The notes: a model not told the origin generated them from the sequence alone. A stretch of 64,000 bases of DNA from Piezodorus guildinii (GCA_023052935.1 CM041295.1:108378711-108442710); one strand, 5' to 3'; shown: positions 31,900-42,990, counted from the first letter of the stretch. Numbers and translations: made by a program.

Positions 31900-32890
31900 A
31901 TTGTTGATCATTTACTATGTTTTTTATTCTAAAAAATAAGGGTTTAAAATGATAAGAGTAAATTTTTTCAAAATTGTTTAAATTGATTGAGTAAGGTTAT
32001 AATATTTTTCCAAATGTGATTAGTGTTTACGACTTTACCAATTATTAATACGCGAACATAAAAAGTTCATTTTGAACAGAAACAATTAGGGAAAATCATT
32101 TTTTTAAATAAAAATGAAACCTATAAAAAAAATATTATATATATACATACATGTTTTATTAATTTTATTAGAATGAGTTAAAATAAAATAAAATAATAAA
32201 CTTATCTTCTGTATATCCAGTATGGATTGATTAGTATGTTGTGTTACAAGCAACCCAATGTATTTGGCAGCATCGCTAAGAAAAATGGCATTTCTCTATT
32301 ATATTTTATGAGCTATGAATATATATGTATTTTTTTGAAGTTTTTTTTAAGTACCATAATTTTTTTTTTTACTGTATTTACAACCATGGGTGTGTACGCA
32401 TGCATTATTTGTCAACAAATCCATTTATAATTCAAAATAAATAAACAGTAAATCTTCAGAAAAACATAACCACTCTCTTTGTACGAGAAAATTAAACTAA
32501 TACAAAAGACGAACCGATATAATGAATATATTTTTACAAAAAAATCTCTCAACTATGAATTGTATCTTTATTTAGAGATCAGAAATAAATTAAATGAGAT
32601 TTTATTTTTATCACCTCCGGTTAAAATTCGTCCATTAACTAAAATATTAACTTCCTGGGCAATTGAAATTTAACGTTAGATGGACTTTAAATAGGCAATA
32701 ATCATAAAATTGTTAGTGTGATTTAGATGAAGTTATAAATTCAAAGTAGTACTTTGTGCTTTTATTTACTCAGTGAAGGGACATTTTATGATCTTGAAAA
32801 GTTTCAAATTAAAGTTTTTACTGTAAATACACGTTTTAGAGTCGCCTAATTAAAAGGCATTAATATCATGTTGGTTTCTTTGAATTAGTC
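31900..32890. other. AT-rich sequence, no gene seen
   Basis: Low-complexity AT. Short frames here have no family resemblance. Confidence 0.4.
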
Positions 32891-32894
32891 CATC

Positions 32895-33950
32895 CATTTG
32901 TTCACCCTTTATGTTTTTTGGGTTGCTGAACACTGAAGTTTACAGGCAAAAATTTTGCCAGGAACAGGGTTTTTTTCACACTTTTTGCCAACATTTTGGC
33001 ACATTTTCTGGATTTTTTTAATTTATCTCGAAAACAAAGGGTTTTTGGATAAAACTTATTAATTGCACAATTAAAGTTAACAAAATTGTCTACTTTTTTT
33101 CCCGTAACGTTTAATTGTATGCTCGGTCGTTTTGCCACTAGAGCGCGTCAAAAAATTATTGGACAAAAAATCCACAATTTTCTCGGAAACGATCTGTCTT
33201 TCAACGCCATTGCCATAAATAATTTCAGAAGAATAAATGTGAATTTACATGGTAGAAGTGGTATGTAAAAACTATAGTATATAGAATATATTCCAGAATC
33301 GTGTATTTCCTAACAGGAGATGCAAACGACTTTTAAAATCGTGGATTTTCCACCGTCCGACAATTTTTTGACGAGCTCTAGTGGCAAAACGGCCGATCCT
33401 ACAATAAAACGTTACGGGTAAAAAATGTAGAAAATTGTGTTAACTTCAATTGTGTACTTAGTAAGTTTTGTCCAAAAACCCTTGGTTTTCGATATAAGGT
33501 AAAAAAAACAACAGAAAATGTGCAAAAAGTATGAAAAAAAACCACGTCCCGGGCAAAATGTTTGCCCGCAAACTTCATATTCGTGTTCAGCTACCCAAAA
33601 ATCATAAAGGGTGAACAAATCAAAACAGGATCAAAACTTTCCCATAAAAATGCTAATATGGCTAGCCTATATTTTTTACGCGATCTAGCGGCAAAACAGT
33701 CGGGCCCACAAAAAAACTTATTATACGAAAATTAGAGGAAATTTTAATTACTTGGACTGTGTAAATAATATGCTGTGCCCAAAGACCCTTTGTTTTCGAG
33801 ATATAGTCAATAAAACTGAAAATGTGCTAAAATTTTGGCAAAAAGTGTAAAAAAAAAAAAAACATGTTTCGGGCAAAATTTTTGCCCGCAAACTTCAGAT
33901 TCTTGTTCAGCGACCCAAAAAACTTATAGGTTGAAAAAATCAAAACTTTC
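32895..33950. repeat. Three-copy foldback cluster (repeat F)
   Basis: Copy 1 at 32895-33165 is inverted relative to copy 2 at 33369-33622 and copy 3 at 33655-33940. Shared blocks are GTTCACCCTTTATG / CATAAAGGGTGAAC, GGGTTGCTGAACA / TGTTCAGCTACCC, TTTTGCCACTAGAGC / GCTCTAGTGGCAAAA and AAACAAAGGGTTTTTGG-like. The first two would form a ~250-bp stem with a ~200-base loop. No protein. Confidence 0.7.
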
Positions 33951-33954
33951 TCAT

Positions 33955-34120
33955 GAAAATGCTAATATGACTAGCCTAACAGACCCTTTTGCGGGGCTTG
34001 TTAATTTGGGCTCAGGGTTTCGTAAAAGGTGTTACGGTTAAAACTGGAATTGGAAAAATTTCAAGATCGCAATACTTTCCCTTACTATATGTTTCATATA
34101 TAGTTAAGTGATATTAATAA
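33955..34120 (-). repeat. Repeat R, copy 6 (end only)
   Basis: AGACCCTTTTGCGGGGCTTG, GCTCAGGGTTTCG, AAACTGGAATTGGAAA and CGCAATACTTTCCCTTACTA match the left end of R in reverse. Confidence 0.7.
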
Positions 34121-35113
34121 TATGTTCATATGCTTGAAATGAAAAGATTAACTTGTCGAAACATTAAATAAAAAAGATGTATATTATGAAAGCAACTCGG
34201 AGCCTCTTAAGGGTCTCTAAGGGCTTCTTGTGTTATACTTCAATGGGTTTTTAGCCCTTTTGTCTTCTCCAAAGTTCAAAGAGTCTTTTTAGATCTTAGG
34301 TAGTTGTTGGAAACAAAGTTGGCTCATATGTTCCCATTTTATTCTGACATATACCCAGCCCACCACCCTAGGTTATGGCACAGTTTCGACCATCTTGTAA
34401 GGATTTATTTGTTTGCTGCAATGGCCAATCCATAACTAAGCTGGAAAACTATACATGATCAGGATGGAACTGTCTGATGCGTCAAAATTGATAAATATGA
34501 ATAACAAGGAGGAAATTAATTGAATAGCCTTAATAAAAAAATATGTCTCAAGGAATTTTATTTTATACTAATAACTTATATTTTTTTGAATTAATGATGT
34601 GTACATACACAAATACATTACGGTTAGGACTAATGTTATTGGCTAATTTTTATTTTTGCCTTCTTGCATCCTTCGTTCGGATTGGCAAATATAGGAATGC
34701 TTGTTTATTGTACCATTTTAAAGATAATTCAATGAAGAAGTTTTTTGAGATCCGAGAAACAGAGAGAAAACCTAACGATAGGAGAGTAACATCTTTTGGA
34801 AATGTCTGAATAGTCTTGGAAATATTAAAATTTAATTTTTTTTTTTTTTTTTATGACGTGGCATGATTTTACATTCCTATTTAAGGAGTTCGACTTTTTC
34901 GAAAAAAATTTCTTCTTTTATTTAGCACCACTTATTTTTTATTATTATTATTTTTTTTTTTTTGTGCCTGCACATCAAGAAGATTTTTTTAAAGTTTTTA
35001 TGGCTATAACCTTGTTTTAACAGCGAAAAACAAAAAATTCAATTTTCCTTCCTAACCGTTGAGAATCGGACTAAGCCCATGCGGGTCATTCCAAGCGAAT
35101 TCAACTAAACATT
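34121..35113. other. No gene seen; weak repeat G similarity
   Basis: 34600-34690 and 35030-35080 share short blocks with repeat G (CTTCTTGCATCCTTCG, CCGTTGAGAATCGGACTA). The 88-codon frame at 34543 is not recognised. Confidence 0.35.
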
Positions 35114-35418
35114 ACTCTTCTTTTTCTTCTTCCAGTGGCGCGACAGGCCGTGTAGGCCCTAGGCCTTGCGGTGTAAGCTCTTACGAATTTACACTCACGT
35201 TTCACGATACAATGTTTAGTGTAGGGTCATCACTCCCTACGACTAATTTTGTGAGTGGCCACCCTTTGGCTGACGGGTCTCACATACCCGGGGGAGAGGT
35301 TGTGAGTGAATCCCCATTTTTTTACATCCTTATAAAAGCCCCGTCGGGACTGGGATTCGAACTCAGAACCTGTAGCAAGAGAGACTAGCGCGCTAGCAAC
35401 TCACCCACGGGCTCCCCT
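35114..35418 (-). mobile_element. SINE-B, full-length copy (tRNA-derived)
   Basis: Minus strand: head GGGGAGCCCGTGGGTGAG with box A, box B GAGTTCGAATCCC, body (GGATGTAAAAAAATGGGGAT, GTGAGACCCGTCAGCCAAAG, GAGTGATGACCCTACACTAA) and tail GCGCCACTGGAAGAAGAA with a GAA-rich end. Its near-identical partner is at 49019-49284. The open frame across it is an artefact. Confidence 0.88.
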
Positions 35419-36110
35419 AAAAATTATAGGATCTCATATTTTCATGAAATTTAGCACGATGTATAGTTTTATATAGTTAAGATGTTATACAAAATTTTAG
35501 TATTCCATCTTAACTAATTTTCAATCTAGAGCCCTCCACACTGGCGTTTTCACAACCTCAACGATCACAGAGAAGCTGGCTTATTCAAAGAAATAAAATT
35601 GTACCATTGGTATTTTGTAATCAAATAGCATGAAAAATTCAGATTATAGCTAGGTTCTCTGGGATCGCCGAAGTTATGAAAACGCCTAACTTTGGGTGGC
35701 TTTAAATTAAAAACTAGTTAAGTTTACATCGTGCTAAATTAAAAAAAAAAATTGAGATTCTATGTACATCCCATATATATTTACTTGTTCCTCTTGACTG
35801 GTGCCATGTAAATAAGAATGAACAATGGAATACATTTTAATTACTGAAATCTTCGTAAAATATATTTATTCAATCTAATTTAACTAGTTGTTCTGGTTTT
35901 AATTACCTGTCGCACAAAAGGTTAGATCCTGCACAAAAAAATAAAATTATTCTCGCATCTAATTCTTGAAATTTAAAATTCTTTATAAAATCATCTCTTC
36001 GCTTTTTCACGAGTTAACTAATATTATGGATTAGTTAACTAAGACCTAAATGTTTCATATGGCCGCACCAGGTACCAATCTTTAAATGAAAATTCCTCTT
36101 CGATTCAAAT
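35419..36110. other. No intact gene; possible Jockey C scrap
   Basis: 35520-35720 has a short inverted similarity (GGCGTTTTCACAACCTC / GTTATGAAAACGCC). 35935-36100 shows faint Jockey family C blocks (TTCTCGCATCTAA, TGTTTCATATGGCCGCACCAGG). Confidence 0.35.
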
Positions 36111-36114
36111 AAAA

Positions 36115-36512
36115 AAATATTATCTAATGAGCATTAATAAAAAACGACTAAATATGCAAGTCGAACGAATTCGACATGCAACTGAAGGAGAAAAGAACAA
36201 AAATATTTGTTAATGCGATATTTGTTTTTTTTTTATACCAAAAAAGAATAGTGATATAGACGTATAATGTACCGCTGGAAACCAAAATATTTTAGAAAAA
36301 AATATTATCTCATACACAAAGTTGTAAAAGGTAATGGAGAGTGATGAAAAGGGAACGAAACTAACGGATTATTACAGATAATAATATAATATATTATTAA
36401 TGAAACATATGTTTCTATCGAAATTTAATGTAATTAATGCTTTTACATCTCAAACTGTACATAAAAATAAAATTCTTATCAAGGCGTGTGTTGCGCGCAG
36501 CGATTTTTTTTA
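36115..36512 (+). repeat. Repeat R, copy 7 (right half)
   Basis: Blocks AACTGAAGGAGAAAAG, ACGTATAATGTACCGCTGGAAA, GGAGAGTGATGAAAAG and ATGTTTCTATCGAAATTTAATG, ending GCGTGTGTTGCGCGCAGCGA. Confidence 0.75.
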
Positions 36513-36525
36513 TGTTTAAAAAAAA

Positions 36526-36680
36526 AACCTGAACCTCTAGAACCCATGATGGGTCTCCATACTCTAGGGTCGCTTCCAGATAAATTAACAGAATAAATAA
36601 TATTCTGTCATACCGGGATTCAAACTCAGGACCCGGAGAACAGTAGACTAGTGCTCTATCCACTAGACCACGCCGTTCCC
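36526..36680 (-). mobile_element. SINE-A, copy 2
   Basis: Head GGGAACGGCGTGGTCTAGTG, GGATAGAGC, box B GAGTTTGAATCCC, body AGCGACCCTAGAGTATGGAG and 3' block GGGTTCTAGAGGTTCAGG followed by T-rich sequence. It sits directly beside the right end of an R copy. Confidence 0.8.
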
Positions 36681-37189
36681 TAATGCGGTTGGAAATTGCA
36701 ATAAATATAGACAAAACAAAAATGAAATAAATAATAAAAAATAATTACGACCAAATATAAATCGATATAATGTATTATTCGTGATTGTCATACCTGGAAT
36801 CTGAACTTAAATAGGGAAAGTGCTATTAGAGGTTTAGAGAAGACTTTAATACGAGGGGCCCCACCTGAGAATAGATATTTGAGCAGAAAACATAACTTGG
36901 AAGATTTGTTATTTGGAAGGACGCAAGCACTCGGCCCAAGTGGGCTTGAGTGTTTGAAGGGACTTGAACATTGACAAACTGACCAACTTCAGCAGGCACA
37001 AACACTGGAGGATATTCCAGTATCCTTGTAAATACTATAGCTTATGGACCTTTCCATTATTTTTTTACTTATTTCTCAATCGTGGTTTTTAATTGATTTT
37101 TTTTTACTTTCACCTATATTATAAGGGGTTTCTAATAAATGTCTCGTCATATTGTTAGAGCAGATAATAGACATTAGCAGATACTAGAC
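36681..37189. other. No gene seen
   Basis: AT-rich with a GC-richer patch (36840-37000). Nothing assigned. Confidence 0.4.
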
Positions 37190-37530
37190 ATTACTAAAAG
37201 TACTTGTTAAAACCAATATGGTATTACGCCTCCCAAATCTTCGGAGCTGCAAAAAACACTCACATACAAAGACTTCAAACTTTCCAATCAGAAATACTTA
37301 AACTAATTACGCAAGCACCTTGGTATATTTCTAACATAACTTTACATAAAGACTTACACATGCCTACTGTCAGTGAATACATACGAACTCACTACTCTCG
37401 ATTTCACAACAAATTACAAGGACATTACAATCCTCTCATAGTACAAATTACAACAATCAGTAAGCCCAACAGCATCAGGAGAAGACTGAAAAGGTCATGG
37501 ATGAGAGATCTTCTGTAATCTTTGGAATAA
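37190..37530 (+). pseudogene. C-terminal fragment of a J2-related Jockey LINE
   Basis: LKPIWYYASQIFGAAKNTHI, LQTFQSEILKL, PWYISNITLHKDLHMPT and RRRLKRSWMRDLL match the last ~105 residues of J2 ORF2 at roughly half identity by eye. This is therefore a different subfamily. The fragment is open but lacks the endonuclease and RT domains. Confidence 0.8.
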
Positions 37531-37589
37531 AAAACATGCCACGGAAGTGATACCACTGGGTATTGTCACATGTTTCAAACTTGAAATAC

Positions 37590-37729
37590 CATTTTACTTT
37601 CACCTACCTATATATAAAATACATAGCAAGGGAAAGTACTGCGATCGTGAAAATTTTCGAATTCCAGTTTTCGACGGAAATACACGTTTTAGGGTCCCCT
37701 AAGTCCAAATAACCAAGTCCCGCAAAAAG

Positions 37730-37763
<34 letters not shown>

Positions 37764-38371
37764 TAACTCCCGGGCGAAAACGAAAAGACCTTTGAAACTG
37801 AAATTTCATATTTATGACAACTATACGCTCGAGATGTAACAGCAACTTTTTCATCGAAATCAGCTAATCAAAAGGGCCACTTTATACCATGTATTTTGTA
37901 CCGTTTCACGATTTCCTCAAAAACGGCTATAACGATTTTGATTAAACTATATATATTGATGTAAAATTTGATGGGCTTTAATATCATTTAATTTTCATTC
38001 TGATTGAAATAGTCTGACAGGGCTTAAATGCAAATATTTTAAATTTTGTTTCCTCTAAAGTACATTTAATTTTGAATATTTCAAAAAAATTAGGTACATC
38101 AACTTATTAGCATAGATAAATGACGGCTAAATATTAAAGTTGAGCGAATTTGATAAACAACTAAAGGAGAAAAGTGCAAACATTTTTTTATTTTTTATTA
38201 TAATTTTATTTTTTATAATATACCGTTGGATAGCTAAAGATTTAAGAAAAAATATTATCTGATACACGGAATTGTAAAGGGTAATGGAGAGTGATGAAAA
38301 GTCGATAAAAAAAACTGATTTTTGTAGACAAAAATATAATAGATTATTTATTAAAACACATGTTTCAATTT
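37590..38371 (+). repeat. Repeat R, copy 8, left part (split by J2)
   Basis: Starts near TACTTTCACCTACC and carries the standard blocks in order: GGGAAAGTACTGCGATCGTG, GGGTCCCCTAAGTCC, a (TG)n tract at 37733-37762, CAACTATACGCTCGAGATG, AGTCTGACAGGGCTTAAATG, GGAGAGTGATGAAAAG, ACACATGTTTCAATTT. The rest continues at 42855. Confidence 0.85.
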
Positions 38372-38526
38372 TTTTTTTTTTTTTTTTTTAACTTAATATT
38401 TTTATTTGCACCTGTATATGTTACAATCAGCAAATGAGTTATATATGATAAACATAGCATGGGTTGGCATGAGGGAGATAGTACCCAGTGGTGCATCCTC
38501 CTGACATTCAAAAACAAACTATTTTT

Positions 38527-41229
38527 TCAGGCTAGGAGGTCCCTCATCCAACTCCTTTTCAGCCTACGCCGAGTTATGTATGGTATGTCAGTTGTAGCCA
38601 TATTTTGTACAAGTTTGTTTCTATGTCCATTTAGTTTGTCGTGAAATCGTTTGTAAGTCAGTCGAATGTGGTTTATTGTAGTTGGAATACGTAAGTCAGT
38701 GTGTAGGGTATCGTTTGATACATATGGTGGTGAGTTCATTGCTAGTCTTAAAAATTGTGATTGAAAGGTTTGTATTTTTCGTATGTGTGTCTTTTTAGCG
38801 GGTCCGTATATTTGGCAAGCGTAAGTCCATATTGGTTTTAATAAATAAGTGTAAACATTTAGTTTCTGTCTGGTGGATAATTTAGAACGTCTATGTAATA
38901 TTGAATATAATAGTCTAAGTCGAAAGTTTAGCGTTTTACGTTTTGTCTTGACGTGTGGGCCCCATGTCAATCTTTTGTCAAATATTAGTCCTAAGTACGT
39001 TACTGTATTTGTTTGCGGTAAAGGGTGATTGTCTATGTAAACTGAAGGGCAGATTCCGCGTCTAAGTGTAAATGTAATATGTAGTGACTTCTCATGGTTA
39101 ATTTTTAACTTCCATTTCTTACACCAGTTTTGTACGTTGTCCAAATGGTGTTGTAATATCATACTGGTTTGTATAGGGTCTGTGCTTCTCGTAATAATTG
39201 CAGTGTCGTCGGCGTATGTCGCAGTTAAGATGTTTTGGTCTGTTGGTAAGTCATATGTGTATATTAAGTAGAGAAGAGGGGCCAGGATAGAACCTTGGGG
39301 TACACCTGCAGAGATTGGTTTTATTGATGAGGTCTCAGAACCCTGTCGGACAGAGAAGAAACGGTCATCGAGAAAAGATTGTAAAACTAAGTAATATGTG
39401 CTTGGAAGTATAGGTTTTAGTTTAAAAAGAAGACCCTGGTGCCATACTCTATCAAAAGCCTGAGTAACATCCAAAAAAGCCCCAGATGCGTACTGTTTTA
39501 GTTCTAGTGCAGTAGTAATGTAGTCGGTAACTCTGTGTAGCTGTTGTGTTGTGGAATGAAAAGAGCGAAATCCGAATTGGTGATCTGGTAATATGTCGTG
39601 GTCTGTCAGTATGTTAATAATCCGTTCGTACAGCAGTTTTTCAAATATTTTCGAACATACCGGAAGAAGGCTAATAGGTCTATAAGAGGCAGGTCTATGT
39701 TTGTCTTTGTTAGGTTTATGTACCATTGAAATTGAAGAATACTTCCATTGAATAGGGAATTTAGTTGTCCTAAGTATAGCATTGTACAGTGTTGTAAGGA
39801 AGACTAAAGCTTTTCTGGGGATTTTTTGTAGTATCTCAGCAGTGATAAGGTCATAACCAGGAGTCTTCTTTTTTGGCATTTTCATAATCTGTCTTGATAC
39901 TTCAGAAGGAGTAAAGGTTTTTGGCGGAAAGGACATAGGAAGAGGTGAGTCTAAGACTTTCTGCACATAATTTTCGTGTCGTATGTCTGTTAAGTCTGTG
40001 TGAGTTTTAAAAACAGTTAAAAGATAGTCAGCAAAAATTACAGATTTCTCTTTGTCCGACACAGCCCAAGAACCATCATCTTTTCTCAATGGGACGGATA
40101 CTTCGCGATGTTTTAGGAGGCGCTTGGTATGTCGCCAAAGACTGCTGTCGTCCGTTGTCAAGTTTTCCAGATATTTGTCAAAGTTGGTTTGTTTAAATTT
40201 TCGTATTTCTCGCTTCAGTTCATTATTAAGTTTGTTGAAGGTTCGTCTGTCTGAAGGAAGTCTGTTAGTTTGCCATTGTTTTCGTGATCGTCTCTTGGCT
40301 CTTATTAGGTCCCTGATGTATTGAGGGTAGGACGGTAAACTTACTCCTTGCCTTCTTTTTATTTCTTGTGAGGACCAGGCAGCTTCTTGGATGGTTGAGG
40401 TGAAAAGTTCAACCGCTTCTTCTAAATCCTTTTCGGTTTTTAATGCTTTAGGCACGGTAAGCTGGTCATTAATACATTCATTAAAGATGTCCCAATTCAT
40501 GACGCCGTAAGTGAGTGATGGTCTCCTTTCTGCAAAGAATTGTTCTACCCCCAACATCAGGGTTACCGGTAAATGGTCCGAGCCAAGATCTGTTTCGGTA
40601 ATAATGGTAATTGGTAGAGTTGTCAAATCTTTGGCTATAAATATGTCAAGTACGTCAGGTTTTTTGTACTGAGAATTTGGTAAGTAAGTTGGTTTGTCGG
40701 GGGCAAATACATTTAATGACAACTGGGTAACAGCAGACTTGAGTCTCCTGCCTCTTGGTGTGCATAAACGTGAACCCCAGTGTTGATGTTTCGCATTGAA
40801 GTCGCCTCCAGCAAGGAATGTTCTACCAAATGATTGAAAGAGTTCTACGAACATTTGCTCTGTTAAAATATATTTAGGGGGACAGTAGATAGAAGCAATT
40901 GTTATGTTTCTGTGGTTGGTTTGTAGCTGTATTCCTGTTATTTGTATTTGAGCCGTCGAGTTTACGTGTATTGGATAATGTTTAAGGTTAGATTTAATTA
41001 GTATGGCTGTCCCTCCGTGGGCAGTATTGTCTGGATGGTCTGTTCTGTACAAAGTATAATTTGGTATGTAAAGTTTGTTACGTGAAGTTAGATGTGTTTC
41101 CGTCAGAAGTACAATGTCAATACGTTTTTGTTGCATATAAATTTCCAGTTCAGTTTTATGTCGAAGTATTCCGTTTGTGTTCCAAAGAAGGATTGACAGG
41201 GAGCCAACAGTCAGAGAACTAATGTCCAT
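38527..41229 (-). CDS. J2 ORF2: endonuclease/reverse transcriptase
   Basis: 900 residues, uninterrupted. The endonuclease shows LLWNTNGI, LLTETHL, YRTDHPDN, ASIYCPP, AGGDFNAKHQHWGS and GSDHLPVTL. The RT shows KKTPGYDLITAEIL, YRPISLLPVCSKIFEK, HQFGFRSFHSTTQQ, GAFLDVTQAFDRVWH, VPQGSILAP, TYADDTAII (YADD at residues 672-675) and YLGLIFDKRLTWG. It ends RRLKRSWMRDLLA. All expected catalytic residues are visible and the length is normal for the Jockey clade. Its ATG overlaps the end of ORF1 by 11 bases (ATGGACATTAG), consistent with coupled translation. Likely catalytically competent. Confidence 0.95.
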   Translation of the reverse strand: MDISSLTVGSLSILLWNTNGILRHKTELEIYMQQKRIDIVLLTETHLTSRNKLYIPNYTLYRTDHPDNTAHGGTAILIKSNLKHYPIHVNSTAQIQITGIQLQTNHRNITIASIYCPPKYILTEQMFVELFQSFGRTFLAGGDFNAKHQHWGSRLCTPRGRRLKSAVTQLSLNVFAPDKPTYLPNSQYKKPDVLDIFIAKDLTTLPITIITETDLGSDHLPVTLMLGVEQFFAERRPSLTYGVMNWDIFNECINDQLTVPKALKTEKDLEEAVELFTSTIQEAAWSSQEIKRRQGVSLPSYPQYIRDLIRAKRRSRKQWQTNRLPSDRRTFNKLNNELKREIRKFKQTNFDKYLENLTTDDSSLWRHTKRLLKHREVSVPLRKDDGSWAVSDKEKSVIFADYLLTVFKTHTDLTDIRHENYVQKVLDSPLPMSFPPKTFTPSEVSRQIMKMPKKKTPGYDLITAEILQKIPRKALVFLTTLYNAILRTTKFPIQWKYSSISMVHKPNKDKHRPASYRPISLLPVCSKIFEKLLYERIINILTDHDILPDHQFGFRSFHSTTQQLHRVTDYITTALELKQYASGAFLDVTQAFDRVWHQGLLFKLKPILPSTYYLVLQSFLDDRFFSVRQGSETSSIKPISAGVPQGSILAPLLYLIYTYDLPTDQNILTATYADDTAIITRSTDPIQTSMILQHHLDNVQNWCKKWKLKINHEKSLHITFTLRRGICPSVYIDNHPLPQTNTVTYLGLIFDKRLTWGPHVKTKRKTLNFRLRLLYSILHRRSKLSTRQKLNVYTYLLKPIWTYACQIYGPAKKTHIRKIQTFQSQFLRLAMNSPPYVSNDTLHTDLRIPTTINHIRLTYKRFHDKLNGHRNKLVQNMATTDIPYITRRRLKRSWMRDLLA

Positions 41230-42478
41230 AAGTAGCAGTTAGGGCTTGTGTTAGTTGTGATATTTGATTCATTAGGGTCAAAAGGGGCTGGATGAGGGCA
41301 CTTAAATTATTTAATAAATTTGATTGTTGGGAAGGTAAAGACCCAGCTGGTTGCACCAGCTGACTACTATCTTCCCTCATACCTGATCTTGGATATGGCT
41401 GAGGCTGATGAGTCTCTAAGTTCGGTCTAGGACAGTTCGGGCGCTCCATTCTTGGAAGTAAAGTGAAAGGTTCCGAAGGCTGCTGTTGATAAGGGCTGTT
41501 TGGTAGAGGTGGGTACTGCTCTAAGTCTGGTGGAGGTTCGACAGTCACCGGCGGAGGACGGTACTTCTGGGTTCGCTGTGCTCTCAGGTTCTTGAGGGCC
41601 TGGCATCCCCGGTAATTGGCTGGGTGTGCCCCTTCACAGTTGGCACATTTGGCAGGAGTATTTCTAGTTTTGAGGCATGCCGATGTTTCGTGGGCCTCTC
41701 CGCATCGTACACAACGTGGCTGGTGGTAGCAGTAAGATTTGGTGTGGGCAAAGCCCTGGCACCGAAAGCATTGTGGAATTTCTCTCTTTTTTCGGACCTC
41801 TTCAATTTTTATTTTGGTGTAATAAATATAATTTAAGTCGAATATTTTTTCATTATATGTATTTTTTGTTATATCAACAAAAAACATATTTAGTGGCAAT
41901 TTAGTTCGGGCTGATATGGAATTGGTAACGTTGGAAACGTCATACCCCAATGTTTTTAATTCCTCTTTGATAATCGATTCTGGAGTAGATGCATGGAGAC
42001 CCTTAATAACCACTCTCGGGTTCTTATCTTCTGACAACTGATAAGTGTGAAAATCGGCGTTCACTTTTTTTAAACTGCGTACGGCCGATCTGTATGATTC
42101 CGGCGAGGCTGGGTAAAGTATCACATGCCTAACTGTTGATTTAATATTAAATTGATTCTGGCCTAATTCTTTCTTTAAAAATGAAATTAAGGCTTCTATA
42201 TTTTGAATTCCATTTAAAAATATAGGAGGCGGTTTTACTTTTTTACTGTCTGTTTCATTTGGTTGGTTGTAGGCTTCTGTATTATTAATTTTTAAAAGTG
42301 GGTCATACCTGTTTGTAGTTTCAATGTTGTTAATTTTTTTGGTGGTTTTTCTTAGCTCTCCTGAAGAACAAGGCCGTTTTCTTCCCGTCACCACTTCCCA
42401 TTCGTTGTTCTCCTCAGTAGAGGCAGAAGGACCTGCCTCTTGTAGCAGTTCCATACTTCTGTCCTCTTCGGGCATCAT
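41219..42478 (-). CDS. J2 ORF1: Gag-like CCHC zinc-knuckle protein
   Basis: 419 residues. An acidic/charged N-terminus is followed by a conserved region (PPPIFLNGIQNIEAL about residues 83-97, FHTYQLSEDKNPRVVIKGLH about 143-162). Three zinc knuckles follow: CFRCQGFAHTKSYC (237-250), CVRCGEAHETSAC (256-268) and CANCEGAHPANYRGC (278-292). The tail is Pro/Gln-rich. It binds and packages element RNA with ORF2 product. Unlike J1 ORF1 it has no frameshift, making J2 the only copy in the window with both proteins open. Confidence 0.93.
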   Translation of the reverse strand: MMPEEDRSMELLQEAGPSASTEENNEWEVVTGRKRPCSSGELRKTTKKINNIETTNRYDPLLKINNTEAYNQPNETDSKKVKPPPIFLNGIQNIEALISFLKKELGQNQFNIKSTVRHVILYPASPESYRSAVRSLKKVNADFHTYQLSEDKNPRVVIKGLHASTPESIIKEELKTLGYDVSNVTNSISARTKLPLNMFFVDITKNTYNEKIFDLNYIYYTKIKIEEVRKKREIPQCFRCQGFAHTKSYCYHQPRCVRCGEAHETSACLKTRNTPAKCANCEGAHPANYRGCQALKNLRAQRTQKYRPPPVTVEPPPDLEQYPPLPNSPYQQQPSEPFTLLPRMERPNCPRPNLETHQPQPYPRSGMREDSSQLVQPAGSLPSQQSNLLNNLSALIQPLLTLMNQISQLTQALTATYGH

Positions 42479-42854
42479 AGCCCCACACTACTTATATCCA
42501 CTAGTATAAATGTTTACTATTAGTAATTATTCACATACAATCACTATTCCTATTTATAAATAAAAGTACCGTGCACTGTTTTGAACAACCGAACATAAAA
42601 GAAATGGTTCTTAATTATTTATCCAATTTAACCTCAGCACTATAACCTTCCACCACTTCACATTTTTTGCACTTTTTTAATTGTTACTTACATATAAATC
42701 CTATAACTTTTATAACTTTCTGAACTAGATAAATAACTGGTCCTTTAGAGATAAAAATCACACATAAATATCATTTATAAAAAAGAATAAATCATATTTC
42801 GAACAGACACATTCATAGCACGTGCTTATTACTACACTGTCATCACCTGTTCCC

Positions 42855-42990
42855 CATGTTTCAATTTAAATTCAATTTCATTAATTCTTTAACAATTTAT
42901 TTTTATCTCTAGACGTATTTAAAAATTCTTCAATTGATTTCAACAACGAACGTAAGTGAACGTCGTGTGTTGAGCACACCAGATTTTTTA
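42855..42990 (+). repeat. Repeat R, copy 8, right part
   Basis: Resumes with CATGTTTCAATTTAAATTC and ends AACGTAAGTGAACGTCGTGTG TTGAGCACACCAGA, as in the uninterrupted copy at 59622-60335. Confidence 0.85.

Larger units (their letters stand above)
38372..42854 (-). mobile_element. Full-length Jockey-type LINE J2
   Basis: CATGTTTCAATTT flanks it exactly at 38359-38371 and 42855-42867 (13-bp target duplication, with the host repeat R continuing on both sides). The minus strand has a 5' UTR beginning GGGGAACAGGTGATGACAG, two uninterrupted ORFs and a poly-A tail (T-run 38372-38393). Intact duplication and ORFs indicate a recent insertion. Confidence 0.93.

Noticed and set aside
35059..35388. 109-residue frame
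   Set aside because: It lies wholly inside the SINE-B copy and reads its antisense.
36600..36680. Functional tRNA gene on the minus strand
   Set aside because: Boxes A and B are present, but the cloverleaf is imperfect and the sequence is the head of a repeated SINE-A. The same holds for 7005-7075, 35340-35418 and 62503-62575.
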